Assembly: GCF_002741035.1 (NCBI RefSeq) | Contig: NZ_CP016808.1 | Coordinates: forward strand, 3,892,501 to 3,956,500 | DNA: 64,000 nucleotides | Direction: 5' to 3' | DNA from: Paenibacillus sp. BIHB 4019 | GTDB lineage: Bacteria > Bacillota > Bacilli > Paenibacillales > Paenibacillaceae | Shown here: piece after piece, positions 25,995 to 33,423 of the stretch | Layout: every line of letters starts with the position of its first letter | Numbering within the stretch: the stretch's first letter is position 1 | Translations under genes and position numbers: made by a program | Notes under the pieces: model-generated | The model's input: only the letters and a program-made list of their open reading frames with translations | What the model was told of the DNA's origin: nothing | The model's database searches: none

Positions 25995-26480
25995 TTATTG
26001 TTTCTCGATTTTCTCCGCCCACATTTGTGTGAAGCCGTCTAAATCTTTTTCAACATATTGGTATTTAATTTTACTTTTCTCTGGCAGCGAATTAATGACA
26101 TCAAGCAGTTCATCATTAATTTGCAAAACGATGGTGCCGCTTGGCGTATCTACTTCAATGGAGTGGGTATCGATAAGGCCATTGAATACACCTTCACCAG
26201 TTTTCAAATCTGGGTTGGCGGTCGGTGTGTCTGTGCTGCTTTCTGGCGACGCTTCGCCAGGCTCTGTTACGCTTCCGCCATCACTCGGTGATGGTGCCGC
26301 GCTTTCCTCTGGTGTCGGCGATACGGTAGCTGGCTGCTCATCCGTGGCAACCGGGCTGCTGGATGCAGCGGGAGCGTTATTGCTATTGCTTGAGCAAGCG
26401 GCGGTTGCGAGCATAATTGCTACTAATAGGGAGCTCGTCACCATCAAGCTGCTTTTTTTGGTTTTATTATTTTTTGTCAT
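25995..26480 (-). CDS. small lipoprotein of unknown function
   Basis: A secreted lipoprotein of 161 residues. The signal peptide ends with a lipobox (LATAAC) near residue 28, followed by a Ser/Pro/Thr-rich linker of about 70 residues. A small C-terminal domain of ~65 residues follows (FNGLIDTHSIEVDTPSGTIVLQINDEL). The ATG at 26480 is preceded by GGAGGTG; the frame is open further but without a ribosome binding site. The stop is 18 bp before the start of the epimerase-like gene, so the two may be cotranscribed. The C-terminal domain was not recognised. Confidence 0.75.
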   Translation of the reverse strand: MTKNNKTKKSSLMVTSSLLVAIMLATAACSSNSNNAPAASSSPVATDEQPATVSPTPEESAAPSPSDGGSVTEPGEASPESSTDTPTANPDLKTGEGVFNGLIDTHSIEVDTPSGTIVLQINDELLDVINSLPEKSKIKYQYVEKDLDGFTQMWAEKIEKQ

Positions 26481-26644
26481 TGTGAAGCACCTCCTGGCAA
26501 TATAAACGAAATCTGATCGCAATAGGTTCCAAAAAAAGAGATCAGAGCGAGCCCTCGCCGTGCTCGTACATGTTCTTACACGGACGAAAGACTCGTTAAA
26601 CAGCCAGCGCCAGGCTAATCGTTAATGGATAGAACTAAGAAACG

Positions 26645-27088
26645 CTATTTGTTGAGCAAATGCTTGAATGGGCTGTAATCAATGCCTTGCTTCTCGAGAA
26701 AGGTAACGAGTACTTTGTAGTCTCTTTTGGGGGTAGCCCGTATGTATCCTTCTACACAATGTGCCCTTGTGACCTCTTTGGCTTCATATTCAATAGCCAC
26801 TTGACCGATCTTGGCAGCTATGGAGTGTTTCGCTATATCTCGGAACGCAGATGGGACAGGCGCGACCAGCTCATCAAGAAAAAGCTTCGACTCCTGGGTC
26901 CACATGCTGCGGCTTCTGTCCACCCAATAATTTTGCCAATCGAGCTTTGACTTGCCATCCCGCTGAGGGAGCACCTTCAAAAACTTGCGGAACATAAAGA
27001 AACCGCCGATTGCCATGAATACGACCATGACGATTGCCCAGAAAATGATGAAATACATAAACCAATCAGGAGCTGATTTCATATCCAA
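26645..27088 (-). CDS. DUF2621-family membrane protein (YneK-like)
   Basis: A 147-residue protein with one N-terminal hydrophobic helix (WFMYFIIFWAIVMVVFMAIGGFFMF) and a basic soluble domain (KLDWQNYWVDRSRSMWTQESKLFLDELVAPVPSAFRDIAKHSIAAKIG...). It resembles B. subtilis YneK (DUF2621), whose role is unknown. The start is TTG 27088 or ATG 27082; GAGGTG lies upstream of both. The prophage remnant begins 33 bp upstream of this gene. Confidence 0.8.
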   Translation of the reverse strand: MDMKSAPDWFMYFIIFWAIVMVVFMAIGGFFMFRKFLKVLPQRDGKSKLDWQNYWVDRSRSMWTQESKLFLDELVAPVPSAFRDIAKHSIAAKIGQVAIEYEAKEVTRAHCVEGYIRATPKRDYKVLVTFLEKQGIDYSPFKHLLNK

Positions 27089-27120
27089 TTTTCACCTCAT
27101 GGATGAATTATAGCGTATTC

Positions 27121-27150
27121 CTAGATTTATTTCGACATTCCTTGTAAAAT
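27121..27150. repeat. left attachment-site repeat of the prophage remnant
   Basis: The 30-bp sequence starting CTAGATTTATTTCGACATTC is identical to 34028-34057. The bases just outside differ on both sides, so the repeat is exactly 30 bp. It lies 35 bp before the 3' end of the integrase gene. Confidence 0.9.
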
Positions 27151-27184
27151 CCTTGATTTATAAGGGGTTTAAGGGGCTGATTTC

Positions 27185-27942
27185 TCATTCAGCCCCAGCA
27201 CTAGCCCCAACAGCCCCAGTTAGAGTCTCCGTAAAAATAACCACAGCTCTATTTTCAAGCTCTTTGTAAGAGTGACCGTATACCTTATAAACCATTTCTA
27301 CAGTATTGCCTAATCGGTCTGCTATGGTCTTAGGTGGAACACCATTGTTAATCAAAACCGTGGCGTGAGTATGCCTAAAACCGTGCGGCGAGATACGAGT
27401 GATACTAATCTTTTCAACTTTCATCTTTTTATACGTATATTGCAGGGTATGTTTCATGACCTCTGTGTATATTTTAGTTGCCCCTGCATGGGTTATAAAA
27501 ATGTGATCTGATTGCTCCAATCTTAAACCGAACCTGAATTTTGTCTCAATACACCATTTTTTATAAGCAGTCAATTGGTCTATTACAATTTTGTCAACCG
27601 GAAGCGTATGTAAGTTGATCGATCAAGCTCCTCTAATTTGAATCGACCAAGTAAGGGCTTCATGTGTTTTTTTATAGTCTGTTTCCTTACAACACAAGTG
27701 GAAATTGCCCAGCTATCGCTATACATTTCATACCAGATATCTAGCCATTGCCCTACTGTTATTTGGCTATATTGGACTTTTTTTAGATTACCGTTAGCAA
27801 CATCAACCTTTGCTTGCAATAATGCTCTTTCGGCTTCTTTTCCATTAACATCATGATATTTATAGCGATAACGGTATCGTGCTTCGCCGTTTTTTAATGT
27901 GTATTTCTGTACTTCTTTTTCTTCTTTCTTTTTCATTTTCAT
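27185..27942 (-). pseudogene. int: tyrosine integrase, internally deleted and frameshifted
   Basis: The first 119 codons (27942 to 27583) code for an N-terminal arm-binding domain and the start of the core-binding domain, ending in LDRSTYIRFR and a shifted LTKL stop. The C-terminal catalytic part follows in another frame. It has HGFRHTHATVLINNGV (the HxxR box) and VYKVYGHSYKE (the Tyr and its context), but the part with the first catalytic Arg and the Lys is gone. About 110-120 residues are missing compared with a normal ~370-residue phage integrase. The gene cannot make an active recombinase, so the element is fixed unless helped in trans. Confidence 0.85.
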
Positions 27943-27975
27943 CCTAAAAGCATAGGTTCTGAAACAACCGACTGT

Positions 27976-28296
27976 TTGCGTTATCGTTGGCAGTCTTGGA
28001 CGGATGCAATTGTATCTCCAAGTGTAGGCTCTATTGCTGGTCTTGCACTTACTGCCAATGCGTTGCTTGTTAACCTGAGATACCCTACGCAGATGCGGAT
28101 TGCACCTACCGTAACGGTTACAAACAATAATGTACTAAACCAAGTGCGTAAGACATCGGATGGAGCGGCAATTGCAATAAGCTCCTATACTACATTGACG
28201 TCCAACAAAGGATTTTTACTATTAAGCGTAGCGGGGACGCCATTTACTGTTGGTCAGTATTATGACTTTGATCTTGTGGCGGATGCCGAACTTTAA
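27976..28296 (+). pseudogene. C-terminal fragment of a phage tail or structural protein
   Basis: The frame codes for about 106 residues with no proper start; it runs up to the integrase 5' end. The end VGQYYDFDLVADAEL is of a kind seen at the C-terminus of minor structural proteins of Paenibacillus and Bacillus phages (from memory). Its position next to the integrase head shows that a large deletion joined the left end of the prophage to the late genes. Confidence 0.55.
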
Positions 28297-28357
28297 AAGA
28301 CATCATTGTTCAACAAAACTTAGTTGTGATAACATATTCACAAATAGGGGGGGTCTT

Positions 28358-29158
28358 GTGATAGCATCAATCATCATAGCGTTTATGACATTGTTTTGCC
28401 AAAACTTTAATCAATTACCCACATATAATCCAGAGTATACAGTCTCATATGATACAATTAATGGAGTGGGGGCTATTGCCAGTTTACCAGACTCTTATGA
28501 TCCGAAGATTGAAAATAAGTTTGTGATCTTTTTTCACGGTAATTCTGGACCATCGAAGATGCTTTGGGATCATGAATATGTGAGATCAATCAATGTTGAA
28601 TTACTTAAAGCGGGTTATGTGGTGATTGGATCTGATTATTCTCTTGTACAAAATTGGGGCAATCCTCAGTCTGTAAAAGAAACAAAGGAATTGATTGACT
28701 TTTACCAAGCTAAATATAATCTGGAAGATCAGCCATATGTTTACTTGAGTAGCATGGGTGGGCTTACTGGTCTGAATTCTATAACACAAGGTGTTATTAA
28801 ACCGAAAGCAGTGATTGGTTTATTCCCTGCAATTAACTTGAGATATTTGCAGCAGAACAAATTCGTTGATCAAATAGACCTTGCGTATGGAATTAAATAC
28901 GGCGATAGTCCAGGTAACAAATTGGATGGATATGATCCATTAAGTGATAATGATGGAAACTTGTTTAAAGATATTCCGTTTAAAATCTGGAGTTCAAAAG
29001 ATGATACGATCATCGAGCATCAGCACCATACACAAGCATTTAGTGATAAAATAAATGCGATTGGTGGTAATGTAGAAGTAATCGAAGTAACTGGTGAACA
29101 TGGCGATCTATCTCATTACAGACCAAAAGATGTAGTCAAGTTTTTCGATAAATATTAA
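28358..29158 (+). CDS. secreted alpha/beta-hydrolase-like protein carried by the prophage
   Basis: A 266-residue protein with a short hydrophobic N-terminus (IASIIIAFMTLFCQ) that would act as signal or anchor. The hydrolase pattern is visible: FVIFFHGNSGPSKMLW (oxyanion His-Gly), nucleophile elbow YLSSMGG with Ser in place of the usual first Gly, acid region SSKDDTI and catalytic His in GEHGDLSHY. The GTG at 28358 follows a run of G at 28346-28352; the frame is open upstream but overlaps the tail fragment. It is AT-rich and followed by a strong terminator, so it looks like an independent cargo gene. Substrate unknown. Confidence 0.72.
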   Translation: MIASIIIAFMTLFCQNFNQLPTYNPEYTVSYDTINGVGAIASLPDSYDPKIENKFVIFFHGNSGPSKMLWDHEYVRSINVELLKAGYVVIGSDYSLVQNWGNPQSVKETKELIDFYQAKYNLEDQPYVYLSSMGGLTGLNSITQGVIKPKAVIGLFPAINLRYLQQNKFVDQIDLAYGIKYGDSPGNKLDGYDPLSDNDGNLFKDIPFKIWSSKDDTIIEHQHHTQAFSDKINAIGGNVEVIEVTGEHGDLSHYRPKDVVKFFDKY

Positions 29159-29162
29159 GGCA

Positions 29163-29194
29163 AAAAGAGTCTATCCTTGATAGACTCTTTTTTT
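29163..29194 (+). terminator. terminator after the hydrolase gene
   Basis: A perfect AAAGAGTCTA stem with a short TCCT-type loop is followed by seven or more T. Confidence 0.9.
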
Positions 29195-29219
29195 ATCTAC
29201 TGAGGAGGTTACCATGTGA

Positions 29220-29542
29220 GAACACTAACACTATATCAGGACCAACGAATTCTGGATGATCATATGCGGCTTTTCTTCTGCCTTTGAGCAGCCAAAGGAA
29301 AATGACATTCTACTGTTGGAGGATGGGCCGCGGCATTTCCAAGAGGTGTTTTCTCAGCCGCTGACAAACGGTCAGGGACTCTACACTTATAAATGGGATG
29401 GCAGAGCAAAATAGTCGAGCGAACGGTCGAGGAGCTGGCAACGGATGCGCCAGAGCCGGCAACAACAATTACGCCAGAGCAGCAGCGGCTAATCGATTTG
29501 GAACTTACCATGGCTGATCTTATCGCAGGAGGTGGGCTGTAA
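29220..29542 (+). pseudogene. broken phage tail-region gene
   Basis: AGGAGGTTACC at 29203-29213 is followed by ATG and immediately by TGA. Reading from GTG 29218 gives RTLTLYQDQRILDDH, then the coding sense jumps to a second frame (FEQPKENDILLLEDGPRHFQEVF...QGLYTYKWDG) and then to a third (SKIVERTVEELATDAPEP...LTMADLIAGGG, stop at 29540-29542). The ending EQQRLIDLELTMADLIAGGG is typical of small phage tail-region proteins (XkdW-like position). At least two frameshifts are present. It overlaps the next ATG by one base in TAATG. Confidence 0.65.
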
Positions 29543-29703
29543 TGCCGATGCCGGATTATAAAGTTAGGGTGATGACTAATGCATGTATCACTCGCTATGA
29601 CAAGGGAGAGCGAGGCATAGCTGATATCGTGGACAGTTATGGGCTGCCGTCAGCGGATGCGGAGCTGGTATTAATGGAGATTGCGGTCAAGCGGCCGGAA
29701 TAA
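29542..29703 (+). CDS. small phage protein, 53 residues
   Basis: An intact ORF starting at the ATG of TAATG, so coupled to the broken gene before it, with AGGAGGTGG a few bases upstream. The peptide begins MPMPDYKVRVMTNACITRYD and is mixed charged with no membrane segment. Its place between tail and lysis genes is that of XkdX-like proteins, but the sequence was not recognised as that family. It may no longer be expressed. Confidence 0.55.
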   Translation: MPMPDYKVRVMTNACITRYDKGERGIADIVDSYGLPSADAELVLMEIAVKRPE

Positions 29704-29790
29704 ACTACAAGAATGTAAATCATGATTTACGATGTACTTAATGTCGTACTTTATAGCGAGTTTTTAATACGTATTTTGTATGACAACTGT

Positions 29791-29820
29791 ATGACAAGAT
29801 TTACAACTATGTGTTATAAT
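29791..29820 (+). promoter_or_regulatory. promoter of the antisense antitoxin RNA
   Basis: TATAAT at 29815-29820 lies 18 bp after ATGACA at 29791-29796. A direct repeat TGTATGACAA occurs twice in a row at about 29778-29798 and covers the -35 box. Transcription starts near 29827 and runs towards the 3' end of the toxin gene on the other strand. Confidence 0.7.
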
Positions 29821-29826
29821 ACAGAC

Positions 29827-29958
29827 AAGTTAAGCGTAAAATGAAAAAAAGGGGACGATTCGCGGTCGCCCCCTCATGCACGATACTTGGGTGGGAATCC
29901 TCCAGCCTAGCGAAAAATAACCCGTTACCCTTGCGAGAACTTGGGCGGGTTATTTTCG
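29827..29958 (+). ncRNA. probable RNA antitoxin, antisense to the 3' end of the holin-like toxin mRNA
   Basis: About 130 nt between the promoter at 29791-29820 and the bidirectional terminator at 29911-29958. It holds a GGGGACGA...TCGCCCC hairpin near 29850-29872 and the segment ACTTGGGTGGG at 29885-29895. Its 3' end overlaps the last codons of the toxin ORF and the toxin terminator in antisense. This matches the layout of type I systems such as TxpA/RatA, where the antitoxin overlaps the toxin mRNA 3' end. No ORF is in it. Confidence 0.65.
29911..29958. terminator. bidirectional terminator shared by toxin mRNA and antisense RNA
   Basis: CGAAAAATAACCCG at 29911-29924 pairs with CGGGTTATTTTCG at 29946-29958. 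The A/T flanks give a T run on both strands, so it can end both the plus-strand RNA and the minus-strand toxin mRNA. The last codons of the toxin lie in the right arm. Confidence 0.85.
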
Positions 29959-30036
29959 TTTATGCAGATAAGTAAGTAATGCCAGCAAGAACATGCCAAG
30001 CATAATCACTTCCGTCAACGAAAAATTCATAAGCAT
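29950..30036 (-). CDS. putative holin-like toxin (type I toxin-antitoxin)
   Basis: A 28-residue peptide: a short N-terminus, the hydrophobic helix EVIMLGMFLLALLTYL, and a basic end HKRK. This is the pattern of the putative holin-like toxin family (Hol_Tox), small membrane peptides of Firmicute prophages. GGGGGTG is directly before the ATG at 30036. The stop codon is in the right arm of the shared terminator. The ORF is intact although most of the prophage around it is broken, in line with selection to keep an addiction module or with recent decay. Confidence 0.75.
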   Translation of the reverse strand: MLMNFSLTEVIMLGMFLLALLTYLHKRK

Positions 30037-30133
30037 CACCCCCGATCTGGAGGCGATACTACCCACCCAAGTAAATCGTACCGAATTATTATTCCATATT
30101 TTTACAAATGTATTAATAGAATCATATAACTTT

Positions 30134-30165
30134 AAGCCGTATGGGATTTCAGCCCTACGGCTTTT
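30134..30165. terminator. hairpin before the holin gene
   Basis: AAGCCGTA pairs with TACGGCTT, with a GGG/CCC inner stem, followed by TTTTACTATTTT. It belongs to the same hairpin type as 33006-33040 and 33383-33420. Confidence 0.75.
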
Positions 30166-30187
30166 ACTATTTTAGGAGGTAAACGGG

Positions 30188-30670
30188 ATGATGACAGGTA
30201 AAACGATCTTTGGGGTAATAGGTGCCGTAGTGGTGCCAGCCTTTAAATATATGTATGGGGCAGGGGATGCAGTGGTATCGGCAATGGTTGCACTCACGTT
30301 TTTTATTGTAATGGATTGGATTAGCGGCATCCGAGCTGCAAAACAGGATTACAGCTATAGCAGCAAATATGGGATTGACGGCATTTTTAGGACTTTGTTT
30401 ATGCTGCTGCTACCAGCTGGCGGCCATTTGTTGGATAGCATGTTTGGTCTGCCTGGTATCCTGTTCGGGGCGCTCACAGCTGGGCTCCTGTATCATGTAA
30501 TCCAGTCTATGGTAGCTAACTCATTGCGAGCTGGCTGGGGACAATAGCTGCCACTCAATGTCTTTGAGACACTTCTCAAGTGGGTAGGGTCGGTGCTGGA
30601 CAAAAAAATAAACAGAGCTGCCGAACGCGGCGGCGTTGTGGGAGGCAAGTCTGATGACGATACCCTATAA
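30188..30670 (+). pseudogene. phage holin (holin_4 type) cut by an in-frame TAG
   Basis: The ORF starts with AGGAGG 9 bp before ATG 30188 and codes for a holin with three hydrophobic segments (GVIGAVVVPAFKYMYG, AMVALTFFIVMDWISGI, LFMLLLPAGGHLLDSMFG...). It stops at TAG 30545-30547 after GWGQ. The same frame then continues with LPLNVFETLLKWVGSVLDKKINRAAERGG to a TAA at 30668-30670, which is the normal charged C-terminus of this family. TAG probably replaced a TGG (Trp). The shortened 119-residue protein still holds all membrane segments and might keep some function. Confidence 0.8.
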
Positions 30671-31316
30671 AATTTACCACATACCAAAAGGGACTGCCTG
30701 TAATCGCCGTCCTGCTCTACCAATGACTGCGACGACAATAACTATCCATAACACCGGCAATGTCAGCAGCACGGCAGCAAATGAGCGTGCTTGGCTCACA
30801 AACGCCAGCAATGACCGAACAGCATCATACCATATCGTCGTGGATTAGCTGGGGGCGATAGAGTATCTGCCGCTGACCGAAAACGCATGGCACAGCGGAG
30901 ACGGCAGCAAAGCGACAAGCGGCAATAGGGCAAGCATCGGTATCGAGATTTGCGAAAGCGGCAATTACAGCAAGGTGTTAGATAACGCCGTCGAGCTGGT
31001 AGCCGACATGCTTAAGCAGCGCGGCTGGGGCGTAGAGCGGCTGCGGCGCCACTACGACTGGTCAGGCAAGATATGCCCGCACCTGATGTATGATGGCGGA
31101 AAATGGACAGGCTGGACAACGTTTAAAAATAGAGTGGCAGTTAAGCTACAGGAGGTTGAGCCAGAAATGAAAGCAGAGAACGCGAACGCGATTATCAAGA
31201 AGTATTTACAGCCTGACTGGGCAGCAGCGCATAAAAAGGGTGATGCAGCAGGTAAAGAGGAAACGCACCGGGTAGCTAATGAATTGCGGAAAGCCAGCGG
31301 TCAGAAAGAGCAATAA
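30654..31316 (+). pseudogene. endolysin (N-acetylmuramoyl-L-alanine amidase) cut by an in-frame TAG
   Basis: The amidase_2-type domain is visible: TITIHNTGN (zinc His), SYHIVVD, AWHSGDG (His) and SIGIEICESGNY, HYDWSGKICPHLMY. After VVD the frame meets TAG at 30843-30845 and then goes on with LGAIEYLPLTENAWHSGD without a shift. The stop probably replaced a sense codon such as GAG. The start ATG 30654 overlaps the tail of the holin frame. The last ~50 residues form a Lys/Ala/Glu-rich linker end without a clear cell-wall-binding repeat. As it stands no active amidase can be made because the zinc site is split. Confidence 0.85.
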
Positions 31317-31337
31317 AATATTTCGCACCTTTCTAAG

Positions 31338-31377
31338 AGGCCCTACCGACTATTAATGTTGGTAGGGCCTTTTTTTT
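31338..31377 (+). terminator. terminator after the lysis genes
   Basis: AGGCCCTACC pairs perfectly with GGTAGGGCCT, followed by eight T. Confidence 0.92.
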
Positions 31378-31574
31378 GTCCGTAACGTGTCCGTTCAATG
31401 TCCGTTCATTGTCCGATTAAGTTACGAAAGGAGTTAAAATAGACTATATAGTAATGATGTAATTCAGGAAGATAATCCCATCGAAATAATTGACAGAATT
31501 GTACAAGTGATATTACATTCGATAAAAGCCTGGTTATAGGTCTGGAGGCTAATACATTACTAAAAGAGGGCTCT

Positions 31575-32255
31575 ATGAAACTAGTCAAAGTTTTTACAGA
31601 AGTGCGTTTCGAAAATGCGATTTTATTTAAAGATGCAAGAACGATAAATTCCCTCATAAAAGAGCTGAAAAATATTTTCTCGATATCGGATGATAGCCAT
31701 ATGAATGAGGGGATAATTGCATTTTATTAACCGTCAAGACACATACAATGTTTCGTTCATAACAACAGGGTAGTTATTGATTGTGACACACCTAAAGACT
31801 TTTCTCATTTCAATTCTGTAGCAAGTAAAGTAATTCCTAATGTTATTAGGAAGTTTGAAGTCGAGAAAACCGACCACATAGGGGTTAGGGCGCATTTTGT
31901 TGATGAATCGATTAAGGATGCTAAGCAGTCATCTCTTAAAGTTCTGAATAAGTTCTTTAAAGATGTCGGGTTTCTTAAACGAAATACTGATACTCCATTG
32001 TTGCAGCCTAATCTTGGATTTATGATTGAGGATAACTCCGAGTTTTTCTTGAATGTATCAATTGCTCATCACCAAATTGGCACTGGAAAAATGGCCAATT
32101 CGGGAAAAGTTGAGTTGGAAATTCAATCGACTTCTCCATTAGTTGATTTAGACATATTTACTTCAGTCCCCAAGGAACATCATCAAATTAATGGAGTGTT
32201 GAAATACTGCTGTGACCGTCTGCCGAAATACGTACCTTTAATATGGGAGGTTTGA
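31575..32255 (+). pseudogene. cargo gene 1, unknown function, interrupted by TAA
   Basis: From ATG 31575 (MKLVKVFTEVRFENAILFKD) the frame runs 51 codons to TAA 31728-31730. The same frame then continues (HNNRVVIDCDTPKDFSHFNSVASK ... KYVPLIWEV) to TGA 32253-32255. The ~45 bp around the stop read more naturally in another frame (NRQDTYNVSF), so two small indels are more likely than one point change. In outline it recalls TIGR04255-type proteins often seen in accessory regions, but this is only an impression. A TTGACA at about 31490 may be the promoter. The stretch 31,380-31,574 holds no other gene. AT-rich. Confidence 0.55.
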
Positions 32256-32257
32256 AT

Positions 32258-32716
32258 GTGACTTCATCACTAATGAGACAGACTAACCCCTCTGTATATA
32301 AGTACACAGAATCGGGAACAGTTGTTAACGAGCTAAACATGAATACTGGAAGGTTCACAAAAGGACTCACTCGACATGAAGAGTATAATCTACCTAACCT
32401 GTTTTTAGAAGTTCAGGAAATGGGTATTAGTTCTATTATGATTGATACTGCATATGGTACAATTAGTATATCACTAATAAATGTCGAAGAAGAAATTAGG
32501 AGGGTGATTAGTGTGATGGATAAAAAACATCTCCTCTATAGGTACTACACATTTATTTGGATACTTTGCACAGCTGCCTTAGCGGTTTTTTCAACATCTG
32601 CCATTTCTGGATTACTCGGTCCGTTGAGCTCAATTGCTGGTATTGTATTATCAATAACGGGTATAATTGGAGCGTATCTAGATTGGAAGGATAAGGTTCG
32701 TAAAGATGCTTATTAA
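32258..32716 (+). CDS. cargo gene 2, membrane protein of unknown function
   Basis: A 152-residue protein beginning at GTG 32258, 7 bp after GGGAGG and 2 bp after the preceding stop, so it was coupled to cargo gene 1. The first ~80 residues are soluble (NELNMNTGRFTKGLTRHEEYNLPNLFLEV). Two hydrophobic helices follow (YTFIWILCTAALAVFSTSAISG and LSSIAGIVLSITGIIGAYLD). It ends with a basic tail and overlaps the next gene by 11 bp. Not recognised. Confidence 0.6.
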   Translation: MTSSLMRQTNPSVYKYTESGTVVNELNMNTGRFTKGLTRHEEYNLPNLFLEVQEMGISSIMIDTAYGTISISLINVEEEIRRVISVMDKKHLLYRYYTFIWILCTAALAVFSTSAISGLLGPLSSIAGIVLSITGIIGAYLDWKDKVRKDAY

Positions 32717-32999
32717 TATAGGGGTTTCAGCTCTACCTGATGGGGATGGAGGCTTGCCTAGCCTTGCTAATACGGTAGCTAAAAAGACAACTTTCACAAA
32801 AGGTACTGGCCTAATGTTTTTAGTGTGTCTAGCCATACTTGCTTTTATATTGGCGTACTCCAAGATACCCTTTATCCAACAGAGTGTTTCTTTAGATAAA
32901 GAGGATTTGAGATTTACTTTTATAACGACTGTATGTTTTATGATTGTTTTCGCAGGATTATATATGCTTCCAGAAATAATACAAAATTTAAAGATATAA
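32706..32999 (+). CDS. cargo gene 3, small two-helix membrane protein
   Basis: A 97-residue protein with a soluble N-terminus (GVSALPDGDGGLPSLANTVAKK) and two hydrophobic helices (GLMFLVCLAILAFILAY and FITTVCFMIVFAGLYMLPEII). It overlaps cargo gene 2 and ends just before a hairpin. Its co-directional, overlapping arrangement suggests that the three cargo genes were one functional unit. Not recognised. Confidence 0.6.
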   Translation: MLINIGVSALPDGDGGLPSLANTVAKKTTFTKGTGLMFLVCLAILAFILAYSKIPFIQQSVSLDKEDLRFTFITTVCFMIVFAGLYMLPEIIQNLKI

Positions 33000-33005
33000 G
33001 GTAGA

Positions 33006-33040
33006 AAAGAGCCGTATGGGAAAGCATCCCTGCGGCTCTT
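33006..33040 (+). terminator. terminator-like hairpin after the cargo cassette
   Basis: AAAGAGCCG...CGGCTCTT with an inner GGG/CCC stem; followed by CTCGTT rather than a T run. It is nearly the same as the hairpin at 33383-33420. Confidence 0.7.
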
Positions 33041-33117
33041 CTCGTTCCCTCTGGTTTAAAAATTATGCTATATTAAACTTGGTTACCATAATCCTTATAC
33101 CAGAGAGAGGGATAAAA

Positions 33118-33330
33118 ATGAATAAAAAAAGCAATAATTTTGAATTGGTGCAAGACTATCAGTTGAGGAATTTAGCCGAGAAATTAATCGAGTGTGTCAT
33201 TATTACCGTTAACGGAGTACAAATGAAGGGGATAATCTTATTTTATGATCGATACTGCATTGTACTTCAGAATCATAAAGGTATTAATTGTATGATATAT
33301 AAACATGCTATATCCACGATAAAATTCTAA
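33118..33330 (+). CDS. hfq: prophage-encoded Hfq-like RNA chaperone
   Basis: A 70-residue Sm-like protein. It aligns by eye with B. subtilis Hfq over its whole length: VQDYQLRNL at the N-terminal helix (with the conserved Gln-Asp), ITVNGVQMKGIILFYDRYCIVLQN as Sm1 and MIYKHAISTIKF as Sm2. The YKHAIST motif is diagnostic. The protein ends right after the Sm2 strand and has no C-terminal tail. GAGAGAGGG lies before the ATG. It stands between two similar hairpins as a single-gene unit. The host probably has its own hfq elsewhere (usually near miaA/mutL), so this would be a second copy. Confidence 0.85.
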   Translation: MNKKSNNFELVQDYQLRNLAEKLIECVIITVNGVQMKGIILFYDRYCIVLQNHKGINCMIYKHAISTIKF

Positions 33331-33382
33331 TAATCTAGTTTAGGATAGTTCAATTATTTTTAGTGTGATGTTATAAATTGAA

Positions 33383-33420
33383 AAAGAGCCGTGGGAGAAA
33401 GCGTCCCTGCGGCTCTTTTT
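33383..33420. terminator. terminator after the Hfq gene
   Basis: AAAGAGCCGTGGGA pairs with TCCCTGCGGCTCTTT and is followed by seven T. It serves the Hfq gene and may also end the minus-strand yolD transcript. Confidence 0.85.
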
Positions 33421-33423
33421 TTG

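Noticed and set aside
30188..31316. Amber recoding as the normal genetic code of the prophage
   Set aside because: Other genes of the element are broken by TAA, TGA, deletions and frameshifts, so general decay explains the TAG codons better.
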